This document shows, piece after piece, positions 12,370-21,100 of a DNA stretch of 64,000 nt. Each line of letters opens with the position of its first letter. The first letter of the stretch is position 1. A program made the translations under genes and the position numbers. The stretch lies in contig CM043950.1 in NCBI GenBank assembly GCA_014529385.2, forward strand, positions 80,986,343 through 81,050,342, given 5' to 3'. Origin of the DNA: Adiantum capillus-veneris. Lineage: Eukaryota > Streptophyta > Polypodiopsida > Polypodiales > Pteridaceae. The notes under the pieces were generated by a model. That model was not told where the DNA came from. It did not search any database and saw only the letters and a list, made by a program, of their open reading frames with translations.

Positions 12370-13545
12370 CAGCAAGAGGCCCGGTGCATTCCTGGCAAGA
12401 CCACCAACTTCTTGACAACGTGCAACAAATTTTCAAAGGCAACAAGGCTCAAGCTAAAGTTCGAGCCAAGGCTAGAAAAATACATTTTCTTTAACCAAAG
12501 AAATTAAGGGAAAACTTGAAGTTCTCCCCGTTTTTAGGTCAAAATTTGAAGTTTTTGCCGGTATTTATACTAAAACGTGTATATTTTCTAGTTTCCGCAA
12601 AGGCAAGCCCAAAATCTAACGGGGATTTTATGGTTTCAATTGGTTAAGATACATTGGACTTCTCGTGTTTTTTCTAACATTGGCAACTTTCAGCAAGCTT
12701 GAGGAACCACAAAAAAGCCACTAACGAATTTTGTCAAAGCTAATAGATGCGCCCATCAAATTTGAAATTGAACGTTAGTTTTGATTTTTGAAATTAACGA
12801 TGGAAAACCTGTGATGTGAAGTGATGTTGTGCCACCATGAGCTCGCCATGAACTGTGTCGTTCTAAGCTTAAACATGCGATGCGTTCTATTCTCCATGCC
12901 CTCGTGCTGCTATGCTGCCGTGATCTCACCGTGAACTACTGCAAGAAACCAAACCATGAACTACGGCAAGCTACCAAACCTTGAGCTTGCCATGAACTCT
13001 GCCATGAACCTGTGACGACATGTCCTCTCACTACTGTGTTGCCGTGATCTCACCATGAAGTGTGGCATGATACCAAACCACCTAGTGTGCTATGCATTGA
13101 GCCCCCCATGAGCGTCGGCATGAACTTAAAGTCCCTACCTTCAGGAGCCATTTCACCTCTCTCAAGAGCGTTCTTTTACCTGTGTCATGATCTTCGCCTC
13201 TTTTTCTCTTTCATGCGCCCTCCATGAGCTGGAGCATAGACTGAGCATCAACTTTCTCCATGAACTCTTCCATGAGCCTGTGATGATATGTCCTCCATGC
13301 CCTTTCACTATTGTGTTCCCGTGAGCTTTCAATGAAGGGTGGCATGATACCAAACTAGCTAGTGTGCTATGCCTTGAGCCCTCCATCAACTTCGGCATGA
13401 ACTTAAAGTCGCTACCTTGAGGATCCATTTCACCTCTGTCAAGAGCGTTCTTTTAACTATGTCATGATCTTCGCCTCTTTTCCTCTTTCATGCGCCGTCC
13501 ATGAGCTGCGGCGTAGACTGAGCATACCTCCGTTCCGATCGAGGG
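12370..13545 (+). repeat. R1 right part with about 270-bp internal duplication
   Basis: Bases 12690-12800 and the CATGAGCT-rich section that follows match 24.83-25.83 kb in inverse orientation. Within it, a segment beginning near 13002 repeats at about 13270: the CTGTGA(C/T)GA(C/T)ATGTCCTC box recurs 268 bp later and the CAAGAGCGTTCTTTTA box 277 bp later. The motif CCATGA plus C/G-rich words recurs many times. No protein-coding frame is supported. Confidence 0.6.
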
Positions 13546-13560
13546 GGGGAGTATGTGTCT

Positions 13561-14067
13561 CATGAATTTAATGCATGTCTGGCTAGTCGTGGAATAAAAC
13601 ATCAATGTACAGTGCCTTATACACCTCAGCAAAATGGTGTTGCTTAGAGGAAAAATAGGTCACTGACGGAAATGGCACAATGTATGGTCAAAATTCAAGC
13701 TTTGCCGCATGGCTTCAGGCCATCATGTGTGCCATTTATGTACTTTACAGGTGTCCTACAAAAGCTTTGCAATCTATTACTCCATATGAAGCATGGCATG
13801 ATAGAAAGCCTTCTATTGAGCACATGCGTGTTTTTGGTTGTTTGGCATATGCTTTGGTGCCACAAGTGCAGCGTAGAAAATTGGATGATAAGGCTGTCAA
13901 ATGTATTGTTTTTGGTTATAGTATTGAAAGCAAAGTTTATAGGTTGTATCATCCACAAACAAAACGTATTCTGGTTTCACGAGATGTACTGTTTGTGGAA
14001 GATTCTGTTCGGCCCTTGCTGTCATGTACTGGAGACAGTAATGTAAGCTTACAGGACATTTATGACA
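13561..14067 (+). pseudogene. Copia integrase C-terminal part
   Basis: Translation starts [15 protein letters not shown] and continues through YTPQQNGVA, the hallmark before the catalytic glutamate. That glutamate codon is a stop (TAG at 13645-13647), so the third DDE residue is lost. A frame change near 13690 leads to CAIYVLYRCPTKALQSITPYEAW and VFGCLAYALVP, the standard Copia integrase C-terminal region, and then KCIVFGYSIESKVYRLYHP. The reading frame is cut at 14067 by the CACTA insertion and resumes at 15169. Upstream catalytic aspartates and the zinc-binding HHCC region are not present. Confidence 0.85.
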
Positions 14068-14129
14068 CACTACAAGAGGTTATTCATATTAGCGACGCTC
14101 ACACAGCGACGCTCAAAAAAAAAATTCCC

Positions 14130-14187
14130 GGCGTCGCTATGAGCGTCGCAAATTTACTTGTAAATTTGCGACGCTCATAGCGACGCC
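14130..14187. repeat. perfect 27-bp-arm hairpin in CACTA subterminal region
   Basis: Bases 14130-14156 are the exact reverse complement of 14161-14187, separated by 4 bp (CTTG). Each arm contains GCGACGC-type subterminal motifs, the class of sites that CACTA transposases bind in known systems. Confidence 0.93.
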
Positions 14188-14276
14188 GACTGGGTTAAAA
14201 AAATAACAGAGAGCACCCAAAAACTCAGATCTCAGATCTGAGTTTTTCGGCGCCCTCAAGCAAGGAGCAGGTAACG

Positions 14277-14280
<4 letters not shown>

Positions 14281-14317
<37 letters not shown>

Positions 14318-14413
14318 CTCCCCACACACACACACACACACACACATGAGGAGAGGAAGGAGAGCCAGGTATGCTCCTTCCCTCTCCTCACTCTCAAGCT
14401 CCCTTCCCCTCTT

Positions 14414-14481
<68 letters not shown>

Positions 14482-14634
14482 TGTTTTTGAGAGAGAGAGA
14501 GAGAGAGAGAGAAAGAGTACAAACATAAAAAAAAACGCACACACACATACATAAACAAAGAATGCACACACACATTGAGAGAGGAAAAGAGAGAGAGAGC
14601 ATGCATAAACAAAAAATGCACACATTGAGAGAGG

Positions 14635-14680
<46 letters not shown>

Positions 14681-14785
14681 ATGCATAAACAAAAAACGCA
14701 CACATTGAGAGAGGAAAAGAGAGAGAAAACATGCATAAACAAAAAAAACGCACACACATTGAGAGAGAAAGAGAGAGAAACTAAT
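14281..14785. repeat. microsatellite and minisatellite core of CACTA element
   Basis: Alternating CT, CA and GA tracts are followed by three to four iterations of a block in which ATGCATAAACAAAAAA, CGCACACA and TTGAGAGAGG are separated by GA runs of variable length. Long frames across this section only reflect the dinucleotide runs and are not genes. Confidence 0.9.
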
Positions 14786-15168
14786 TTAACGTCGTAGGAA
14801 ACTAATTAAAATTAAAAGACCTAAAGATCTAGCCAACGAGGAGTTGAACTCAAGACCTATTATTCAAGAGGGAAATGGCATAACCAATCTATCATACTTG
14901 GTATGGGTGATAGAAAGGTTATACCATTTATCTCTTTTTATTGGCACACACATCCACACACGCGCACACACACAAGAAGAAGAGAGTTATAACGTTCTCT
15001 ATATAGCGACGCTTATAGCGATGCATATAGCGACGCCTATAGAGACACATATAGCGACGCTCTCGTAGCGATGCTATCAGCGACGGTTTTAGCGACGCCG
15101 GGGGTTATAAAAACCCAGTGTATTTCCGTCGCTAACAGCGTCACAAGAGCACACAACCTCTTGTAGTG

Positions 15169-16652
15169 ACACTTTGTTTCCTCTTTTCAGTGGTGGTGGA
15201 AATACAAATGTAAGTTCCAATGAGGTGAATGTATAGCCTATGGGGGTTTTTGAAAATGTTTTAGATTGGCCTATTACTGATGCAGATATACATGATGTAC
15301 TTGATGAGGAAAGGGCTGAAAATGAGCAGAGGTATGCCAAAATGGCTGGTGCACACTTTGCGTGATAGTAAATTGGATGCACCTTTGTCTAGTAGTACTC
15401 GTTCAGGCTCTCGCCATGCATCTTATGCATCAGATTGTTATGCTTTGGTTGTGTCTAGTTTACATGATGTTGAGGAGCCTCTGTCTTTTGATGAAGCACA
15501 GAATTCAGAAAATTGGATGGCTGCCATGCAATCAAAATATGATGCACTCATAGAAAATGACACATGGACTTAATGTGATTTTCCTCCTTTCCAAAAAGGC
15601 CATTGGTACGAAGTGGGTTTACAAGTTGAAACGCAAGCCAGATGGTCAGATTGATCGCCATAAGGCTCGACTTGTTGCAAAGGGTTATGCACAACAAAAA
15701 GGCATAGATTATGAAGAGACTTTTGCTCCCACTTGTTGTATGACTATTGTGCGTTTTCTATGTGCATTGGCAACTCGTTTTGGTTGGGATGTACATCAAT
15801 CAGACATTTTTACTACTTTCTTGAATGGTGACATATTTGAGGAAGTTTATGTAACGCAGCCTCGTGGTTTATTCATAAAAGGACAAGAGGACAAAGTGTG
15901 CAAATGTAACAAGCCTTTGTATAGGTTGAAGCAATCTCCTCATGCTTGGTATGAGAAAGCTGACACTCATTTGGTCAAACGAGGCTTTCATAACAGTCCA
16001 ATAGAAAGCACATTGTATGTAAAGCGTGAGGGTGATGTACTTCTCAATGTGGTTCTTTATGCTGATGATTTGCTGATCACTGGACCAAATGAGAGACATA
16101 TTGCTGAATTTAAGGCTGATTTGAATGCTACTTTCAAGATGAAAGATTTGGGCCTGTTGCATCATTACTTGGGTATACACTTTAAGCAGTGTGATGGTGG
16201 TATTGCCTTGTGTCAGAAAAGTTACATAGAGACATTGCTATGTAAGTTTGGACTTGAGGATTGCAAACCTATTGCCACTCCCATGAAAACATGTTTGAAG
16301 TTGAGTCTACATGATGCTGGCGATCCAGCTGATGTCACTCTTTACCAAACTGCTGTTGGCTGCCTCATTTATGTATGCAACATGAGGCTGGATATTCAGT
16401 TTGCAGTCTCACAGGTCAGCAGATTTATGCATAGCCCAGGGTCTAAGCATTGGCAGGCTGTCAAGAGGATTTTCCGCTACCTTAGTGGCACTTTACATCT
16501 TGGCTTGTTTTATCCCAAGGGGGGATCATTGCCACCAGACTTACATGCTTTTTCGGACTCAGATTGGGCTGGTTGTTTTGACACACAAGTGTCCACAAGT
16601 GGTTTTTGTTTCATGCTTGGCAGCTCATGTATATCATGGTTGAGCAAGAAGT
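15169..16652 (+). pseudogene. Copia reverse transcriptase and start of RNase H
   Basis: After the CACTA element the pol frame resumes with linker sequence (SSTRSGSRHASYA) and LSFDEAQNSENWMAAMQSKYDAL, the region that precedes RT in Copia. A frame shift near 15570 breaks the frame just before KAIGTKWVYKLKRKPDG. The RT core then runs open for 365 codons (15557-16654): DIFTTFLNGDIFEEVYV (motif A region), SPHAWYEKA, and the catalytic VLYADDLLITG at about 16055-16085. It ends in SDSDWAGC and STSGFCFMLGSSCISW, the beginning of RNase H, before another frame shift at about 16640. Catalytic aspartates of RT are intact. Confidence 0.93.
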
Positions 16653-17010
16653 AACCTACTTGTCCACTTCGAGTTGTGAGGCTGATTATAGGGCAGTCTT
16701 CACAGTTACGGTTGAGTGTGTATGGCTCAGACGCCTTATGGCTAATTTGGGTGTTGGACAGGACACTGCCAACGCTATCTACACTGACAGTCAGAGCGCA
16801 TTGGCAGTTGCGAGGAACCCAGTTTTTCATGCTCGCACAAAGCACATTGAGGTGCATTACCACTATGTCAGGGAGAGGCTCTCAGCAAGAGAGATCATCT
16901 TCGCTTATGTGCCAACACAGGAAAACCTTGCAGATCTTTTCACAAAGGCATTGTCTCGTGATAAGCTTGAAGCTTTCCACGCTTTGGGCTTACTCCCCTT
17001 TGTGGATTGA
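16640..17010 (+). pseudogene. Copia RNase H
   Basis: In a new frame the sequence continues as QEVTYLSTSSCEADYRAV, YTDSQSALAVARNPVFHART, KHIEVHYHYVRE and QENLADLFTKAL, the canonical RNase H end of Copia pol, and stops at 17010. The acidic residues in CEADY and TDSQSA are present. It is separated from RT by a one-base frame shift near 16640. Confidence 0.92.
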
Positions 17011-17074
17011 TCATGTCCTTAGGGCATGGCACTTCCCTTTACTCATGTGGCAGCTCTTGTTCACCGCATCACTC

Positions 17075-17312
17075 CAGGGGGGATTTGTTACCATATACAT
17101 GAGGTAGTGATGTGTGTGAACACACTAGGACCTCTGGGGCATTTTTTCCCTCTTTAGGAGGTTTTTTCCCCCGTGCATTGTATATACGCCCATCACTCTA
17201 GGGCTATCCATGTTTCCATTGCACACTAAGTAACACACTCTCTATTGTATGCCTTGAGCTTCCTTCGTCTTCTCCAAGCTGTGTGCGTTTCTCTGCAACC
17301 CTAATTCCAACA
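17075..17312 (+). mobile_element. Copia polypurine tract and 3' LTR
   Basis: A purine run CCAGGGGGGA (about 17075-17083) lies 65 bp after the pol stop and is followed by TGTTACCATATACATGAGG at 17086. The LTR can be followed to CTAATTCCAACA at 17312; TGTT and AACA form matched ends. A TGTATATA element at about 17178 may serve as promoter. Length is about 227 bp. The 5' LTR is not in the window. Confidence 0.75.
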
Positions 17313-17329
17313 AAGATTACGCTCATGAG

Positions 17330-17760
17330 CTTCTTGAAATAAATATACTTGCAATACTCTCTATAGAACCCGAGGCTCAAACTTAAGTTCGAGCCTCATG
17401 ACTTGGGTGCGTAGTTTTCAAGCTCCGTGAGTACTCTAGTATGACTCGTTCTAGTTGAGCATTTAGTCTATAGATTCGGGGCTTGAACTTAAGTTCGAGC
17501 CTCATGACTTGGACATTGAATTTTCATTCCTCATGAGCACTTTAGTAGAGATCTTTCTACCTAGAAACTATCCGAAAGAGTTTGTATCTCACAAGGCTTG
17601 AATTGATTCTTTACCACATGTGGCTCAAGATTAATGTTTGAAGCTTCTTGAACAAAGACACTTGCAATACTCTTTCTAGTTGAGAATACAGTCTATAGCT
17701 CTTGAGGCTCAAACTTGACTTTGATCCTCATGACCTACATGTGTAGGTGCATAGTGAGAG
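17330..17760 (-). repeat. inverted fragment of the 325-bp satellite
   Basis: Read in reverse complement, this stretch follows the repeat unit found at 22.0-24.3 kb: the AACTTAAGTTCGAGCCTC box, AACTAGAAAGAGTATTGCAAG, CTCAAGAA, and CTACCTAGAAACTATC on the plus strand. It starts within 20 bp of the Copia LTR end and comprises a little more than one unit. Confidence 0.75.
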
Positions 17761-18180
17761 ATGAAATCTAATGTTTGATTTGGTTTGTACAATCATATTC
17801 ATGCAAACTTGAAGTTGGTTCATCTTTAAAAACTTCAACCTGGATCATTGTTTTACTTTACAATGAATAAGTTCAATAGCTCTATTTGCTGCTTTGGACG
17901 AGCTTTGAATGACTTGGCCAAATCCATTGTATGAGTGATTCATGAGCTTGTAAACCACACATTCACCCTCACAAATGAGATGAAAGCATGAATCCAAGTT
18001 TGGGTGAATCGATGTCGAGGATAAGGTGTATTGGTTGAAAGATGATTATAGAGGTTGGCCACCTAATAGAGGTATGGTGGGATGGATGGGACTGGGGTGT
18101 TGAGGGAGCTGAGGCAAATAGGTTTCTATAGGTTGTCAAGGAGTTCATCTCAATAGCTTCGGAGGATGGAATCTATATCA

Positions 18181-18660
18181 GGAAGGGGGGCATGTTAACC
18201 CTCACAGACGTCCTATTACCTTTGACAAACGCATATTATTTATTTGATTGAGTCGTGGAACGGGCTTGTTGGTCTAATAGGTGTGCAGGTGTTCGTTGAT
18301 GAGAGGTGCAACACTTATCTTATTTTTACAATAGTTTTGCAACGATCGGCCACTCTGGATGCAGATGTGTGAATGGACCAAACTCTTATAAAAGGTCCAT
18401 TTGACCTAAAAATCCTCATTCTCTGAGGTGTAAGCTAAGAAGTGCTCTTGCTCCATCTCTATCTCCTTCTCCTTTGTGTGCTCACAAGTTTGTATGTGTG
18501 TGTGTGTGTATGCTTGAGAGAGAGAGAGAGAGAGAGTGAGTGATTGATCATTGCGGCGGCATCGGCGGTAGCAAGGCGGTTGAGCACGACATTGACGGTG
18601 GCTCCTTCTTCTGCTTCTACATGTACAACAAATCTTACACTAGGGCACTTGTACTTGTAG
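18181..18660 (+). mobile_element. partial LTR related to the 40-49 kb element family
   Basis: A tract GGAAGGGGGGCA is followed by TGTTAACCCTCACAGACG at 18194; the same TGTTAACCCTCA start marks the LTRs of the gag-protease element. From about 18290 to 18640 the sequence matches the reverse complement of the older LTR at 49.51-49.88 kb, including TCTTATTTTTACA, a TATA box (CTTATAAAAGG, about 18385), CCATCTCTATCTCC, a GA/GT microsatellite and GCGGTTGAGCACG. The 200 bp before it may be the 3' internal end of that element. Its 3' limit is unclear. Confidence 0.65.
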
Positions 18661-18769
18661 TACCTAGTGTGCTTGTGCTCATAGCTTTGCTAAGCCTCTA
18701 ATTCTTGCATTGGCATTTCTACTTCAAATGGTTTTTCCTTCTCTAATATTTCCCTCTCATGCCTTTCAG

Positions 18770-19820
18770 CTTCTTTGTCAGCCTCCCTTTCTCTCCGATG
18801 GATCTCTACCCTCTACTTGGTCTATTTTCGTGCTCACAAATATGCTTCCAACTTGCTAAGGACTGCATCAAAAAAAATGTATAGGCCAGTATCAAACCCA
18901 TTGTCGGCTATATATGCTACACGGTCCTCTGATTATGCAGCCACAGAAAAAGAAAGGGGGCGTTGTGTTTGCTCAACAATCTGGTCCTCTAACTTGGAAC
19001 TAATAAGCCAACTTCCTTCACGGTTTTGGCACACTTTGTACTTACTATCATCAATGATCAGAGTGTTGTTGGGACCGAATTGCATTAAACCCCTCCAAGA
19101 CATACTTAAGTTCTTGAGGAAAACATGCTTATTATGTAGCAGCCTTACCATAATGCTCCTATGAAAAAAAACATGCCATCTTTTTCTGCTATGGTTTGAA
19201 TATTGTATCTAATATTTCATTACTTTATGTTGCATGTTGGTGCTCCATATGTACACATGGAAAAATTGGAGGCACCAAATCAGAAATTGGTGGATGTCTT
19301 TGCGACAAAATGCATACCTCCTATCTTGCATACAATACTTTATCATTTCCCTTGCATATTCATGGGGAACTTCACCATGCTTTGACTCTACAACTTTAAC
19401 AAGTAGGCCATTAAAATAAAAACCAAAGCGTGTTTCTTATCAGCCACCAACAGCTTGAGCACCTATATTGGGTCCGACTACGGATACCACTTGGCAAAAA
19501 TAACTTTCCTCAAGGGACAAACAAAATTCAAGTACTTGTCAAATTTCCTACAGTGTTTAAGGTAGCAGTCTATGTCAGCAAGTTTTTCTCGATTATAAAT
19601 ATTCAGAGAGATACATGCATAAGATGTGCATCTTGCTATCACTACAAAATTTGGGCACAAGAGAGAACAAGTTCAACATAGTTTCTTGCAAGCTTTTGAG
19701 TGAGTGGCTTTCTTTTCACCAATCGGTTATGTCATCCTGGGTACTCTTCAAGGAAGCACAAGCATCCTCTACAAGATCTTTTGGATTCTCTTCCATTGCA
19801 CATTTAACACATATTTAAGA
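18770..19820 (-). pseudogene. degenerate coding-like stretch, unidentified
   Basis: On the minus strand several short frames read like former protein sequence: CAMEENPKDLVEDACASLKS (about 19805), LADIDCYLKHCRKFDKYLNF (about 19585), SKYKVCQNREGSWLIS and SKLEDQIVEQTQRPLSFSV (about 19045-18940). Stops and frame changes separate them. I recognise no family; a decayed DNA-transposon gene is one possibility. It could also be chance. Confidence 0.25.
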
Positions 19821-19859
19821 ATTTTGTGAATTATTCAAGTCCCATTTTTTAAATGAGAC

Positions 19860-21100
19860 TTAAAACTCGAGTATTTTTTGTTATATTTGACCTCTTGGTT
19901 ATTTGTGGGGACCCTTTGTGCCATATGAAATGAGGCACTAGCACATAGAAATGGGATTCAAACTTGAGTTCAAGCTTTACTTGTTTTGGTTGTGTGGGAT
20001 ATTAAGAAGAGAACTGAAGTTAAGTTTGCACCTCAGATGCCTTGCTTAAACTAGCAAGTGGACATACTCAAACGTAGTTCAAGGCAATAGCACAAGGATG
20101 CGAGGCTCCAACATAAGTTCAAGCATCACTTCTTGTTGCATTGTATGATACTAAGATGAGGATTGAACTTAAGTTCAATCGTCACGTGTCTCACCTAAAC
20201 TAGCATGTGGGCATGAGGCTCAAATGTAGTTTGAGGCTATTATATGTGACTAGAGGTTGGTATCATAAATTTCTAGTTAACATATTTCTGTAGACTCAAC
20301 ACATAGCTAGATTTCTTTGTGTATATTCAATGACAAAATTGAAACTATGACTTTAACATTGTTGATATGTAAGAACAATGCTTTAAGGAATAGCACTTCC
20401 ATAAAAAAATGCAGCACTCAAAACAATATATTGTTTGCAAATTCAAAACATTTTAAAGAGAGGGCAATGGAGTCAAAATAACCATCAAAGACTACAGTAT
20501 TAAGAAACTCCGATAACAAATGAGAAATAAAATTGGACTTGTTTGCAAGCACTACTAAAATCAATTTTCATGTTAAGGGGATCTCAAATGAAAATGGTGT
20601 TTAGAAACACCAAGATAACAAATGAAGAACAAAAAGATATTAACAAGTATCCTGAGTTATTTCTTTTTTTTTTTGCTTTCTTGAATTGTCAATTTCAAAT
20701 AATATGTTTGGTATTCTAGCATCACCTTGATTTCCCAGACAAAAACCTGATTCTAGCATGTTTCACATATTGTGATTTCAAAAAATCTCTTCCAAATGCT
20801 AATGATTAGTGGTCCTCAAAACAAAAATTGAGTCCCTTCAAAGAGAGATATCAAAACTTTGGAGGAGACATGAAAAATTTAACTTCAAATAGTATCAAAT
20901 ATCAAACTGTTCAACACATAGAAAACATTTTTTAACTTCACCATATCATCAGATATTAAAATTGTCAACCCACAGACCAAGATGAAGCAAAAATTATCAA
21001 GTAATTTGGAGATAGATTCATGAGTCTCTAGGTAAGGATGATCACATCAATATTAGCATGTTGAGGTAGAGACTTTTGATAATGTTTCTATCTACAAAGC
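19860..21100. other. AT-rich stretch with scattered satellite palindromes
   Basis: No coding frame. At 19950-20240 there are four diverged copies of the GAGGCTC/AACTTAAGTT box seen in the satellite. The remainder is AT-rich single-copy-looking sequence in which I see no structure. Confidence 0.5.

Larger units (their letters stand above)
14068..15168. mobile_element. non-autonomous CACTA (En/Spm-type) transposon
   Basis: The ends are perfect 14-bp inverted repeats, CACTACAAGAGGTT, and the element is bounded by a 3-bp direct duplication ACA (14065-14067 and 15169-15171). Both are diagnostic of the CACTA superfamily. Subterminal regions carry many copies of GCGACGC in both orientations (14091-14190 and 15004-15150). 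The interior has no transposase; it is filled with CT, GA and CA microsatellites and iterated blocks. It is 1,101 bp long. Insertion interrupted the Copia pol, so it is younger than that element. Mobility would need a transposase in trans. Confidence 0.92.
13561..17312 (+). mobile_element. 5'-truncated Ty1/Copia retrotransposon
   Basis: The element runs from within integrase to its 3' LTR and is interrupted by a CACTA transposon at 14068-15168. Integrase remnant, reverse transcriptase, RNase H, polypurine tract and LTR occur in the Copia order. Gag, protease and the N-terminal integrase are absent because sequence 5' of 13561 is R1. Frame breaks in integrase, before RT and before RNase H show it is dead. 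Confidence 0.9.

Noticed and set aside
14225-14759. Several long Ser/Leu or Cys/Val-rich open frames on both strands
   Set aside because: They run through CT, GA and CA microsatellites of the CACTA element; open frames there are a by-product of dinucleotide repeats.
14820-14905. Possible tRNA-like sequence (GTTGAACTCAAGACC)
   Set aside because: No cloverleaf could be drawn and the B-box consensus is not met; it is internal CACTA sequence.
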